Of a stretch of 64,000 nt of DNA, positions 1 through 9,806 are shown one piece after another. Numbering within the stretch: position 1 is the first letter of the stretch; each line of letters starts with the position of its first letter. Under the pieces are notes generated by a model, which saw nothing but the letters and a program-made list of their open reading frames with translations, ran no database searches and was not told where the DNA came from. The stretch is from JBDTSW01 sp963797835 (GTDB taxonomy: Bacteria > Actinomycetota > Thermoleophilia > Solirubrobacterales > 70-9). Position numbers and translations under genes: made by a program. The stretch lies in contig CAWCRN010000024.1 of NCBI GenBank assembly GCA_963797835.1, positions 310,001-374,000 of the forward strand, in the 5' to 3' direction.

Positions 1-254
1 CCCGTGACGACCACGTTCATGCGGCCGTCGTCGAAGGTCTCGGTCACCTCGGTGATGCGGGCGGTGCAGCCGATGCGCCTGGCGCCGCCGTCGTCGTCGC
101 GGAAGACGATCCCGAACGGCTCCTCGGAATCGAGGCAGTGGCCGATCATCCGCTTGTAGCGCTCCTCGAAGATGTGGAGCGGCATCAACTCGCCGGGCAG
201 GATCACCGCCGGCAACTCGAAGATCGGCATCTCATGGCCACCTTCGCCTGCCAT
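1..254 (-). CDS. LON substrate-binding domain protein, C-terminal part missing
   Basis: The reading frame leaves the window at its left edge, so only about 84 N-terminal residues are seen. They contain the LON N-domain opening: a short strand (PIFELPAVILPGE), then LMPLHIFEERYKRMI, then a segment with an SEEPFGIVF-like strand. This matches the stand-alone LON-domain proteins of bacteria, which lack the Lon AAA+ and protease parts, but the missing end means a full Lon cannot be excluded. The start at 254 gives an eight-residue leader before MPIFEL; the ATG at 230 is an alternative. It lies divergent from nothing: the next gene (275-1933) is on the same strand upstream. Substrate unknown. Confidence 0.8.
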   Translation of the reverse strand, partial: MAGEGGHEMPIFELPAVILPGELMPLHIFEERYKRMIGHCLDSEEPFGIVFRDDDGGARRIGCTARITEVTETFDDGRMNVVVT

Positions 255-274
255 GAGTGCGATTGTACGAGGCC

Positions 275-1933
275 TCAGGGCCCGACGGTCGCCGTGATCG
301 CGAACTGCGCCCCGGCGATGCCGAACCGGTTCTCGACGCCGATCCGGTAGTTGCCCTTGCTGGGGTCGTCGACCGTCACCGTCTCGTCCGAGCTGGTCGC
401 GTTCTTCGAGCGGACGTCGAAGTCCTGGCGCGTCGGGTCGGCGCCCTTTCGCAGGTACAGGTCGAGGTTGGGCTCGCATTTCGGGCCGGTCAGGAACTGG
501 CACGCCGGGCCGTCCACCGTGACCTCCAGCTCGTCCGCGCCGGCGGGGACCTTGATCGTGTAGCGCTTGAACGTGTCGCGCGTCCCGGCCGTGTCGTTGA
601 ACGGCGTGGCGCTCGTGAGCGGCTGGCGCCTCTCGGTGACGGTCACCGGCTTCTCAACGGTGTCCCACGAGTTCAGCGCGTCGCGCACGTGGAGCTGGAC
701 CTGGTAGGTGCCCGGGCCCGGGAACGTGTGGCTCGGGCTGGCCTGGCTGGAGCCGGTGCCGTAGCCGAAGGACCACTGGGTCTCGACGATGCCGGCGTCG
801 TCCGTGCTCGTGTTATGGAACTGGCACGCCGTCTCCGTGCAGCTGAACGTGAAGTCAGCCTCGGGCGTCGCGTTGCCGTTGCCGCCGAACCGGATCATCT
901 TGTTGAGCGGTGAGCCCAGGTTCCAGTGCGTGGCGAGCCACTCACCCGACTCGGGGTTCGAGTCGAAGTAGTCGTCGTAACCGCAGTCGAAGTACTCGCG
1001 GTCGGTGCACAGGAACTCGACGCCCTGCTGGTGCAGGTTGCCGCCGTCGGGGGAGTAGCACATGACGTCCTGCTCGTCCCAGCAGTGCCAGCCGGTCCCC
1101 GTCGAGTGCGGGGCGGCATACTGCACGGCGCCCTGGTTGTGGCCGTTCTCGTGCATCACCGTGTTGCCGTTCCAGCAGCTGCGGTAGGTCACGCCGTAGT
1201 CGCCTGTCGCGCCGGCGAGGTTCGGGTTGTTGTTGCGGTTGTTGGCCGACAGCGAGTCGTCGTTGTAGATGTTCCCGGTGCCGCACGCCAGACCGGTCGG
1301 ATCCTCTCCGTCGAAGAAGATCGTGTGGTCGGCGCGGTAGTCGATCCACCCGGCGGCCTTCGCCGCGGCGACGATGGCCGCGTACGAGGAGCCCTGCGTC
1401 ACCAGCTGGCCGACGAAGATCGTCTGCTCGGACAGCGGGAAGTTGCAGGCGACCCGGTAGTCCGCGGTCGGCCCTCCGGAGGCGAGCGAGTCGCGGTTCA
1501 GCACCCAGTTCATGCGGCGCATCTGCGTCCGGATGATCGGCTTGGACTCGTTGTAGCGGTCCGCGGCCGTCGCCGGACGCGCGTAGATCACCATCTGAAA
1601 GCGCTCGGCTTCCTCGCGGGCGAGGGTGCAGTCCACGGCCCGCTCGGGCGAGCCGGGACCGAACTGGGCGGTCTGGCCGGCACCGGCTGCGGCCGCCTCG
1701 ATCTGCTCCTCGGTGTCCGGACCGTGCGTGAGCAGGTCGGGCCCCTGGCCCGCGTCGACGCGGAAGAGGCCGCTCTGCGTGATCTCGACGTCACCGCCGA
1801 GGGCGCGCTCCACGGGCCGCGGTACCTCGTCGCCGGGCTGGAGGGGAGCCGTGCCTGGATGATCCGCGGAGGCGCTCGCCGCTGGAAGGAGGGCAGCCGC
1901 TGCGGCAGCGAGGATCGTCAGTCGCGTTCTCAT
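275..1933 (-). CDS. Secreted metzincin-like metalloprotease with PKD and PPC domains
   Basis: This is a 552-residue exported protein. Residues 1-23 form a signal peptide (Ala-rich core, ASASA cleavage region). A catalytic-type domain follows with a zinc motif HENGHNQG at about 261-268 (HExxHxxG) and a possible Met-turn, DVMCY, at about 289-293. The metzincin third-ligand position, three residues after the glycine, is Gln rather than His or Asp. A PKD-like domain (about 355-432, with a WSFGYG core and SHTFPGPGTYQVQLHV) and a C-terminal PPC-like beta domain (about 440-552, YTIKVPAGADELEV...) complete it. The family is inferred from motifs; a secreted peptidase acting on extracellular protein is likely. 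If Gln cannot bind metal, activity may be altered. Confidence 0.75.
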   Translation of the reverse strand: MRTRLTILAAAAAALLPAASASADHPGTAPLQPGDEVPRPVERALGGDVEITQSGLFRVDAGQGPDLLTHGPDTEEQIEAAAAGAGQTAQFGPGSPERAVDCTLAREEAERFQMVIYARPATAADRYNESKPIIRTQMRRMNWVLNRDSLASGGPTADYRVACNFPLSEQTIFVGQLVTQGSSYAAIVAAAKAAGWIDYRADHTIFFDGEDPTGLACGTGNIYNDDSLSANNRNNNPNLAGATGDYGVTYRSCWNGNTVMHENGHNQGAVQYAAPHSTGTGWHCWDEQDVMCYSPDGGNLHQQGVEFLCTDREYFDCGYDDYFDSNPESGEWLATHWNLGSPLNKMIRFGGNGNATPEADFTFSCTETACQFHNTSTDDAGIVETQWSFGYGTGSSQASPSHTFPGPGTYQVQLHVRDALNSWDTVEKPVTVTERRQPLTSATPFNDTAGTRDTFKRYTIKVPAGADELEVTVDGPACQFLTGPKCEPNLDLYLRKGADPTRQDFDVRSKNATSSDETVTVDDPSKGNYRIGVENRFGIAGAQFAITATVGP

Positions 1934-2041
1934 GCCCAGGATGATCGGCGGGCAGGGACGTCCTGCCCAGGCGTCCCAGGGCGGGATCTGCCCCAGCCGT
2001 GGGGTGGTCGGCTTCAGCCCTTGGTGGCCTCGGCGGTGCGC

Positions 2042-3401
2042 TCAGAGGCGCTCTAGCGCCTCGGCCGCGGCACGCTCGCCGGAGCGGACGGCCCCGTCCA
2101 TGTAGCCCGACCAGACGTCGGAGGTCTCGGTGCCGGCCCAGTGGATCGGTCCGACGGGCTCGCGCAGGGCGTGGCCGTAGCCGGTCGCCACGCCGGGCGG
2201 CATGAAGCAGACCGGAGCGCCGCCCGTGTAGGGCTCGCGCGACCAGTCCTGCTCGATCCAGTACTCCGGCTCGCGCGCCCTGGGCCCGTACAGGCGTGCC
2301 AGGCCCTCGAGCACAGCCGCCCGGCGCTGGGAGGTGCCCAGCCGCTGGAGATCGCGCGCCTCGGATCCGCTCGCGAACGACATCAGGACGCCCGGCGACC
2401 CGCCGGGTGGGGTGTTGTCGAAGGTGGTGGTCGCCGGGCCGAGGTCCGAGACACCCTCGCCCGAGAGGCCGTCCGCGCGCCAGAACGGCTCGTCGTAGAC
2501 GGCCGTGCACTTGAGATAGGAGCCCCACGGCATGCGCTGGGCAAGCTGGGTCCGGGCGGGGCCGAGGCCGGGCTGGAACGCGATGCGCGCGCACAGCGAC
2601 GGCGCCATCGCCACGATCGCGCGCTTCGCTGCCACGGTGGTCGCGCCCGCATCGACCTGCACGCCATCGCCGTCCCAGGCCACGCGGCGAACGGCAGCGT
2701 TGAGCGTGACGCGATCGCCGAGCGCCTCCGCCATCCGCAGGGCGATGAGCTGCGAGCCCCCGACGAACCGGTCCTGCTGGGCGCCGCCCTCGACGTCGAT
2801 CAGCGGGTTGAACCCGCCCGCGGCGTTCACGTACCAGAGGGCGAAGAGCAGCGAGATGTCGCCCGAGTCGGCGCCCCAGATCGTCCGGGCGGCGATCTCC
2901 ACCATGCGCCTCGCGGTGCCGATGCGCATCCTGCCGTCGAGCCAGGTGCCGAGGGTGGTGCCGTCCAGTTCCTCGGCATCGGGCGCCTCCCAGGGGGCCT
3001 CGCGCGGGATCCTCCGCGCCAGTGCGTCCAGCCTGCGGCGCGTCCGTTCGATGTCCAGCAGGGCGATGCGGGTTGAGGCGGGGAATGGTGCCGGAGTAGC
3101 GGCTGATGCGGCCGTTGAGCTCCAGCACGTTCTCGCCGTCGACGAACGTCGGGAACGTCTCGATCTCGAGCTCCGCGGCCAGTTCGTAGAGGCGATCCTG
3201 GGTCGGCCCGACCCACTGGCCGCCGATCTCGACGACCTCGCCACCGCCGATGTCCGCGTTGAGCGTTCGCCCCCCGACGCGGTCGCGCGCCTCGACCACG
3301 ACCGTCGACGCACCCGCCCCGGTGAGCGCCCGCGCGGCGGCGAGGCCGGCGAGGCCCGCGCCGACCACGACCACATCGACATCCTGCGCGTCAGAGCTCA
3401 T
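2042..3401 (-). CDS. Flavin monoamine oxidase (apparent frameshift near 3070)
   Basis: FAD-dependent amine oxidase of the MAO/PAO family. The N-terminus carries the dinucleotide-binding motif VVVGAGLAGLAAARAL followed by VVEARDRVGGRT. The C-terminus carries the FAD-closing segment IHWAGTETSDVWSGYMDGAVRSG. The first about 110 codons are in one frame and the rest in the next. The break is at a CCGC string, where reading CC(G/C) as a single Pro codon restores IPRLNPIALLD, as expected for the family. Total length, about 450 residues, is normal. It lies upstream of the secreted protease gene on the same strand, with about 108 bp between. Substrate unknown. The break is probably a consensus error, though real inactivation cannot be excluded. 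Confidence 0.8.
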
Positions 3402-3498
3402 ACGCGGCCGACCGTAATCGATCTCCCCGCCGCGCGGCGCGGTTCACGGCCGGCGTCGCTTAGTAGCGATTTACCACGTCGGTGGACCCTGTGGGGAG

Positions 3499-5236
3499 AT
3501 GGTCCTGCTGATGCTGTTCGCGTTCGTCGCCGGCGCGGGCACCGCCCTTTCGCCCTGCGTGCTCCCGGTGCTCCCCGCGGTGCTGGCGGCCGGGGCCACG
3601 GGCGGGCGCCGCCGCCCCCTGGGCGTCGTGGTTGGTCTGGCGGCCTCGTTCACCTTCGCCACGGTCGCCCTCGTCTACGTGATCGACGCCCTGGGCCTGC
3701 CCAACGACCTGCTGCGGACCCTCGCGATCGTCACGCTCGGCGCCTTCGGCCTGCTCCTGCTGGTGCCGCCTCTGGCGGCCCGGGTCGAGGCCTGGGTGTC
3801 CAGCCTCATGCCCGGGCCGGCCCGCACCGGGGGAGACGGGTTCGGGTCGGGGTTGATCCTCGGCGCCAGCCTGGGCCTCGTCTACGCACCCTGCGCGGGG
3901 CCGATCCTGGCGGGCGTGATCACCGTCTCGGCGGCGCAGGACTTCACCGCCGGCAAGCTGGCGGTCGCGCTGGCCTACGCGGTCGGCTCGGTCGCGGTCC
4001 TGTACCTGTTCATGGTCTTCGGCCGGCGCCTGACCGATCGCCTCTCCGCCCACCGGGGCCAGATCCAGATCGCCCTGGGTGCGGTGATGGTGGCGGTCGC
4101 GGTCGCGATGGCGGCCGATCTCGACCTGCGCTTCCAGAGCGCGATCGCCGACGACCTGCCCGCCGTCCTCGTCAACCCGACCGCGGAGATCGAGGAGAGC
4201 GGCGTCGGTCAGCGACGAGCTGGCGGAGGTTCGCGGCGGCGGACCTGCGGCCGAGGAGGCGGGCGCGGCGGAGGCGGCGAGCGGCGAGCGCCTGCCCGAC
4301 CTGGGGCTCGCCCCGGAGCTTGCCGCCGGGAACTGGCTCAACACGGCCGGCGGCGAGGCCCTCAGCCTGGCCGAGCTGGACTCCGAGGAGCGCGTCGTCC
4401 TGATCGACTTCTGGACCTACACCTGCATCAACTGCATCCGCACGCTGCCCTATCTGCGGGCGTGGGATTCCGAATACCGCGACCGGGGGCTGACGATCAT
4501 CGGCGTCCACACTCCCGAGTTCGCGTTCGAGAAGGAGACGGACAACGTTGCGGACGCGATCGACGAGTACGGCCTCGGCTACCCCGTCGTGCAGGACAAC
4601 GATCGCGGCACCTGGGACGCGTTCGCGAACCAGTTCTGGCCCGCCAAGTACCTGATCGACGCCGAGGGCCACGTGCGTTACACGCACTTCGGCGAGGGCC
4701 AGTACACGGCGACCGAGGCCGCGATCCGCAGCCTCCTCGCCGAGGCCGGGGCGCGCAGCCTGGGCGAGGGAGTGGGGGAGAAGGACGCCGAGACCGCCGA
4801 CCCCAACGTCCGCACGCCCGAGACCTACCTCGGCTGGGAGCGCGCCCAGGGATTCGCCCAGCAGCCGCACCCCGGCACCGCGACCTACAGGGCACCCGCG
4901 GGCGACCCGCCCACGAACGGCTTCGCCCTCGACGGCCGCTGGCGCGTCGACGGCGAGTCGGCCACGGCGGTGCAGGGTGCCTCGGTCCGCCTCGGCTTCC
5001 TGGCCCGGCGGGTGTTCCTGGTGCTCGGTTCCGAGGGCGGCCCGGGCCAGGTGCACGTGATGTTGGACGGCGAGCCCGTGCCCGACGCGCTCGCCGGCGA
5101 GGACGTGAGCGCCGGCGTGGCCACGGTGACCAACCAGCGCCTCTACCGCCTCGTGGACCTCGACGAGGCCGGAGAGCACACGCTCGAACTCCGCCTCGAG
5201 CCCGGCGTCTCGGGCTACGCGTTCACGTTCGGCTAG
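3499..5236 (+). CDS. DipZ-like CcdA-thioredoxin fusion (apparent frameshift near 4200)
   Basis: Membrane thiol-disulfide transporter fused to a redox domain, as in mycobacterial DipZ. The N-terminal half is a CcdA domain with six or so membrane helices and the paired cysteines of ALSPCVLPVLPA and VYAPCAGPILAG. The C-terminal half has a thioredoxin/TlpA-type fold with the active site TYTCINCIRTLPYL, followed by a DipZ-type beta-rich C-terminal domain ending near AFTFG. The halves are in different frames; the break is in an AGCGGCG string in the linker and is repaired by removing one base. It would pass electrons from cytoplasmic thioredoxin to the cell exterior. Separate CcdA and TlpA genes are less likely because no start or stop sits at the junction. 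Confidence 0.85.
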
Positions 5237-5422
5237 CCGCGCCTGGCGCCGGCGAGGGCCCCACCCCCCGGTTGAGCCCCCGCCGGCGAGCCCCCATCCG
5301 GCCGGTGGGGCAAGTGCACCACCCCGCCGCAGGCGGGAATGTGCGGAAGCGCACAAATGTGACCGGTCTCACGCGCCGCCCGTTGGCGAGGCGGGCGGGC
5401 CGCCTCGGCCGGCGCGCCAGGG

Positions 5423-6337
5423 TCAGCCCGGCCGGCGGGCGCTGAGCAGCAGGTTGTAGAAGAGCTGCGGCGGGAGGCGGGGCTCGAGCAGGGCGCTGTC
5501 GACGCGCTGTAGCGCGATGTAGCTGCGGAACGCGAAGCGGCGCCAGCCGAGCGGAACCTCGTCGGGCTCGGCCGTGGCCTCCAGCGAGCGCAGCGTCCAG
5601 CCCCACGCGTTCGCCAGAAGCTCCTCGCCGCGTACGCGGCCCTCGGCGAACCCGGCGCCCTCGAGCAGCTCGGAGAGGTCGCCCGGCGAGAACGCGTGCA
5701 CGTCGACCTCCGGCTCCAGCCGGTGGCCGTCGCCCTCGTGAGTCGCAGGCGCTCGGGCCGCCGACGCGCGCATGGCCGCGCGCCACGCGGGTGCGAGGAC
5801 CGTCCCGGCGCGCTTCGGGATGGCGGCGATCCGGTCGCCGTAGCGCGACGGCTCGCCGCAGAAGGCCACTACCCCGCCGGGCCGCAGGACCCGCCGGAAC
5901 TCGCCGAACGCGCGGCGCAGATCGGGGATGTGGTGGAGGATCGCGTGGCCGAAGATGAGGTCGAACCCCTGGTCCGGGAAGGGCAGGGCCTCGGCCTCGG
6001 CGACCCCGGTCTCGACCCCGAGGCCGAGGCCATCGGCGGATTCGGCCAGCGATCCCAGCATCCCGGGCGAGATGTCGGTCGCGGTCAGCCGCTCGATGAC
6101 GCCCGCCTGCATCAGGTTGAGGCCGAAGTAGCCGGTGCCGGCGCCGATCTCCAGGGCGTTGGCGTAGCGGCCGGGCTCGTGGCCCAGCGCCTTGCGCAGC
6201 TTCGAGCGAACCTGGTCCTGGCCGATCCGCCCGAAGTCGATCCCCCACTTCGCGTCATAGGAGGCGGCGGCGTCGTCGTGGTAGCGGGTGTTGACGTCCT
6301 TGATGTGCTCGGCGGTGGCCCTGGGCGAGGCTGGCAT
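5423..6337 (-). CDS. SAM-dependent class I methyltransferase
   Basis: About 304 residues from the ATG giving MPASPRATAEHI. A Rossmann-type SAM site is visible (ALEIGAGTGYFGLNL, motif I; an acidic strand end in TATDISPGML; motif-II-like GFDLIFGHAILHHI). This is the UbiE/COQ5-like Methyltransf_11 pattern. A C-terminal region of about 100 residues has no recognised signature. It is divergent from the methyltransferase at 6378, with about 40 bp between starts, so the pair may share a promoter region. Its neighbours make glucans, so a role in glucan or lipid methylation is possible but is only inferred from position. Confidence 0.8.
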   Translation of the reverse strand: MPASPRATAEHIKDVNTRYHDDAAASYDAKWGIDFGRIGQDQVRSKLRKALGHEPGRYANALEIGAGTGYFGLNLMQAGVIERLTATDISPGMLGSLAESADGLGLGVETGVAEAEALPFPDQGFDLIFGHAILHHIPDLRRAFGEFRRVLRPGGVVAFCGEPSRYGDRIAAIPKRAGTVLAPAWRAAMRASAARAPATHEGDGHRLEPEVDVHAFSPGDLSELLEGAGFAEGRVRGEELLANAWGWTLRSLEATAEPDEVPLGWRRFAFRSYIALQRVDSALLEPRLPPQLFYNLLLSARRPG

Positions 6338-6377
6338 GGCGGCGAGGATCGTAGCCACGCCTCTACGCTCCCGCGCC

Positions 6378-7133
6378 ATGCCGCACCTCCAGCAGCATCA
6401 GCCAGAGGGGGTCCCGCCGCTCGAGCTGACGGGCGAGCGAACCCTGCCCGACGTGCCCGACGAGAACTACTGGTACCGCCGGCACCTCGCCGTTTACGAA
6501 TGGATCGGCGATCGCGTCGGCGGCCAATCCGTGGCCGACCTGGCCTGCGGCGAGGGGTACGGATCCGACCTGCTGGCGCGCACCGCACGCGAGGTCGTCG
6601 CCGTTGACGCCAACCCCGAGGCGCACGAGCACGCCCGGCTCCGCTACCGGCGCCCGAACCTGCGCTTCGAGCGGGACCTGGTCGAGAGCTTCACCGGCCC
6701 CTGCGACGCGATCGTCTTCCTCCAGACCATCGAGCACATCGCCGATCCGGTCGCGCTCCTGGGCGGCTTCGCCCGCGCCGCGGGGACCGTCTACGTCTCG
6801 ACCCCCAACAGGCTGACCCTGGCCCCACCCGGCGCCGAGAAGTCCGACAACCCCTGGCACCTGCGTGAGTACACGCTCGCCGAGTACCGCGAGCTGCTCG
6901 TGCCCTGCTTCGAGGACGTCGAGATCCTCGGCCTCTTCCACGCCCGCAAGCTGCGGGCGCACGAGCTGGCCCTGCGCGCCGGCTGGGACCGGATCCACAA
7001 GGGCCTGCGCCTGACGAAGCCGTTCTACGACCGCTTCACCCCCGCGATCGCCTCGTCCGACTTCGCCCTCAAGCCCGAGCGCGAGGCCGACCTCGACCGC
7101 GCGCTCGACTTCGTCGCCGTCTGTCGTGCCTGA
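6378..7133 (+). CDS. Methyltransferase, Rv3030-like, first gene of a glucan trio
   Basis: 251-residue SAM methyltransferase. The N-terminal block (LTGERTLPDVPDENYWYRRH) and the SAM motif VADLACGEGYGSDLL resemble mycobacterial Rv3030. Later motifs are IVFLQTIEHIADP and YVSTPNRLTLAP. In mycobacteria Rv3030 lies beside a GH57 branching enzyme and a GT4 glucosyltransferase and has been linked to methylglucose lipopolysaccharide synthesis; the same three families follow one another here. The end overlaps the GTG start of the GH57 gene by 8 nt, which suggests translational coupling. The methylated position is unknown. The ATG at 6378 is preferred because the longer frame lacks homology upstream of it. 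Confidence 0.82.
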   Translation: MPHLQQHQPEGVPPLELTGERTLPDVPDENYWYRRHLAVYEWIGDRVGGQSVADLACGEGYGSDLLARTAREVVAVDANPEAHEHARLRYRRPNLRFERDLVESFTGPCDAIVFLQTIEHIADPVALLGGFARAAGTVYVSTPNRLTLAPPGAEKSDNPWHLREYTLAEYRELLVPCFEDVEILGLFHARKLRAHELALRAGWDRIHKGLRLTKPFYDRFTPAIASSDFALKPEREADLDRALDFVAVCRA

Positions 7134-8536
7134 ACGCGTGGGCGACCTGGCGGTCGTCCTGCACTCGCCACATGCCCTACGTCGAGGGCTACGGCACCTA
7201 CCCCTTCGGCGAGGAGTGGCTGTTCGACGCCGTTTGCCGCTCATACGTCCCGGTGCTCCAGGCCGCCCAGGGCGTCACCTTCACCGTCACGCCGGTTCTC
7301 GCCGACCAGCTCGAGGCCGAGGGGGTGCCCGAGCGCCTCCGGGAGTTCGTCCGGCGCTTCCGGGTGGGCTCGGCCGAGGCGGACGCGGAGGACGTCGACG
7401 CCGAGCTGCGCCCGGCCTGCGAGGCGGAGGCGGAACGCTACGCCTCGGTCCTGAAGCGTCTCGACGCCGCCGGCGAGGACCTCCTGGGCCTGTTCCGCCG
7501 GCCCGCCGCGGAGGGCAGGGTGGAGCTGCTCGCATCGGCCGCGACCCACGCCGTCTTGCCGCTCGTGGCGACCGAGCCCGGGCGCCGGCTGCAGATCGAC
7601 GCGGGCCTGCGCTCCCACCGCCGCCGCTTCGGCGAGCCCGCCGGCTTCTGGCTGCCCGAGTGCGCCTACGAGCCAGGGCTCGAGCGGCTGCTGGCCGAGC
7701 GCGGGGTGCGAGCCTTCTGCACCGATCAGTCGGACCACGAGCCGGCCCTCGCCGCGCTGGCTCCGGTCGCGACCCGCGAGGGCCCGGTCGCCTTCACGAT
7801 CGACTGGGAGGCGATCAGCTGGCTGTGGTCGCTGGAGGGCTATCCGTCCGATCCCGGACACGCCGACTTCCACCGCAAGTCGCTGCGCGGCACCAGGCCG
7901 TGGGCCATCGGGGGCGAGCCCTACGACCCCGCATCGGCCGCGGCGCGCGCCCGCGAGCAGGCGCACGAGTTCCTCGATGCGATCGCCGCTCGCCTGCGCC
8001 GCTTCCGGGACGAGCGCGGCAAGCCCGGGCTGGCTGTGTTCGCCATCGACACCGAGCTGCTCGGCCACTGGTGGTGGGAGGGGCCCGCCTGGTTCGAGGA
8101 GGTCGTCGCCGCGGCGCCGGAGGCCGGGGTGGACCTGGTGACGCTCGGCCAGGCCCTGGAGCGCCACGAGCCCGAGCAGCGCGAGCTGAGCGCCTCCACC
8201 TGGGGGGAGGGCAAGGACCTGCGCACCTGGGACTCGCCGCCGGTCGCCGACCTGGCGTGGGCCGCGCGCCGCCTGGAGCTTCGCCTGCTGCGCGCGCACC
8301 GCGACGGCCACGCGCCGCCCGCCGCCGTCGAGCGCGCCGCCCGCGAGCTGCTCGCGGTGCAGTCCAGCGACTGGGCGTTCCTCGACGGCCGCAGGCAGGC
8401 GGGCGACTACGCGTTCGGGCGTGCCACCGCCCACGGCGAGGCGATGCTGGAGGCCATACACTCCCGCCGGCAGCCCCAGCGGGGCCTCCGCAACCTGGCG
8501 CCCGACCTGAGCCTCGCTCCGCTATCAGAGCCTTGA
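7126..8536 (+). CDS. GH57 1,4-alpha-glucan branching enzyme (apparent frameshift near 7168)
   Basis: Glycoside hydrolase family 57 protein, about 469 residues after repair. The frame starting at GTG 7126 gives GDLAVVLHS and then breaks. Removing one C from TCGCCAC restores HSHMPYVEG followed by FGEEWLF, which is the family N-terminal signature. The likely nucleophile Glu is in FWLPECAYEPGLE and the acid/base Asp in AIDTELLGHWWWEG. The C-terminal helical region typical of GH57 branching enzymes is present. It makes alpha-1,6 branches in an alpha-1,4-glucan in the cytoplasm. It overlaps the methyltransferase before it (8 nt) and the GT4 gene after it (4 nt), so the three are probably one operon. 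Confidence 0.88.
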
Positions 8537-9723
8537 GCCGCATCCTGATCCTCTCCTGGGAGTACCCGCCGCTGATCGAGGGCGGGCTGGCACGGCACGT
8601 GCGCAAGCTCTCCGAGGCGCTGGTCGAGCTGGGCACCGAGGTCCACGTGCTGACTCGCGGCGGTGAGGAGTCGCCCGCGGAGGAGGTCGCGGGCGGGGTT
8701 CACGTGCACCGGGTGATCGAGCCCACTAGGCCCACGGACCTGGGCGAATTCGTCGCCTGGGTCGAGCGCATGAACGCCGACATGCTCGCGGCCGGCGTGG
8801 AGCTGGGCGACCGCTACGACTTCGACCTCGTCCACGGCCACGACTGGCTGGTCGCGATGGCCTGCGACCACCTGGCCCGGCGCTTCTCGACCCCGCTCCT
8901 CGCGACGATCCATGCCACCGAGTACGGCCGCCACCAGGGCTGGGTGGACAAGCACCCGCAGTCGCACATCCACGGCGTCGAGCGCTGGATCACGAACCGC
9001 GCGGACCGCGTGATCTGCTGTTCGTTCTACATGCGCGAGCAGATCGCCGACATCTTCGGCGTGCCGGACGACCGGATCTCGGTGATCTGGAACGGCATCG
9101 ACCCCGAGGACCTCCAGCCGCACGACGAGGCGGGCCTGGAGCGTCTGCGCGCCGAGTTCGCCCCGCCGGAGTCCAAGCTCGTGCTGCTGATCGGCCGCCT
9201 CGTCTACGAGAAGGGGTTCCAGCTCGCTCTGGAGGCCATGCCTCGTCTGATCGAGCGCCATGCCGGCACGCGCTTCCTCGTCGCCGGCTCGGGGACCCAC
9301 GAGCGGGAGCTGCGCCGCCAGGCGCAGGAGCTGGGCCTGATGGAGCACGGCACGTTCCTCGGCTGGATGGGGGACGACGTGCTGCATTCGCTCTATGCGA
9401 TCGCCGACGTCTGCGTGGTTCCCTCGATCTACGAGCCCTTCGGGTTGGTCGCGCTCGAGGCGATGGCGTCGGGCTGTCCCTGCATCGTCGCCGACACCGG
9501 CGGCCTGCGCGAGGTCGTCCCGCACGAGGAGGCCGGCCTGCGCTTTACCGCCAAGGACCCCGACTCGATGGCGGAGATGGTCGAGCGCGTGTTCGACGAT
9601 CACGACCTGCGCAAACGCATGGTGGCCGAGGCCGCCGAGCACGTGCTGCGGTTCGACTGGGCCGACGTCGCCGCCCGGACCGCCGAGGTCTACGGCGAGC
9701 TCGCGGCCGTCGGCCGCACCTAG
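8533..9723 (+). CDS. GT4 alpha-glucan glycosyltransferase, Rv3032-like
   Basis: 396-residue GT-B glycosyltransferase. The N-terminal domain opens ILILSWEYPPLIEGGLARHV, with the glycine-rich acceptor loop of glycogen-synthase-like enzymes. The C-terminal donor domain has VLLIGRLVYEKGFQLALEA and the nucleotide-sugar motif PSIYEPFGLVALEAMASG (EX7E type). A TTG start at 8533 overlaps the preceding stop (TTGA). Its partner is a GH57 branching enzyme, as in mycobacterial Rv3031/Rv3032, where the transferase extends alpha-1,4-glucans for methylglucose lipopolysaccharide and glycogen. The donor (UDP- or ADP-glucose) cannot be read from sequence. Ordinary glycogen synthesis is the alternative role. 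Confidence 0.87.
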   Translation: MSRILILSWEYPPLIEGGLARHVRKLSEALVELGTEVHVLTRGGEESPAEEVAGGVHVHRVIEPTRPTDLGEFVAWVERMNADMLAAGVELGDRYDFDLVHGHDWLVAMACDHLARRFSTPLLATIHATEYGRHQGWVDKHPQSHIHGVERWITNRADRVICCSFYMREQIADIFGVPDDRISVIWNGIDPEDLQPHDEAGLERLRAEFAPPESKLVLLIGRLVYEKGFQLALEAMPRLIERHAGTRFLVAGSGTHERELRRQAQELGLMEHGTFLGWMGDDVLHSLYAIADVCVVPSIYEPFGLVALEAMASGCPCIVADTGGLREVVPHEEAGLRFTAKDPDSMAEMVERVFDDHDLRKRMVAEAAEHVLRFDWADVAARTAEVYGELAAVGRT

Positions 9724-9806
9724 GCGAGGATTCGCACCGGCGAGCGTAATCCGCGCGGCGGTGGGCGTTCCCCGGGCCTCCAGCGGGTAGCGTGGCGTCG
9801 AGGGGC

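Noticed and set aside
5237..5422. Terminator between dipZ-like and methyltransferase genes
   Set aside because: GC-rich partial inverted repeats are present, but no single convincing stem-loop could be defined.
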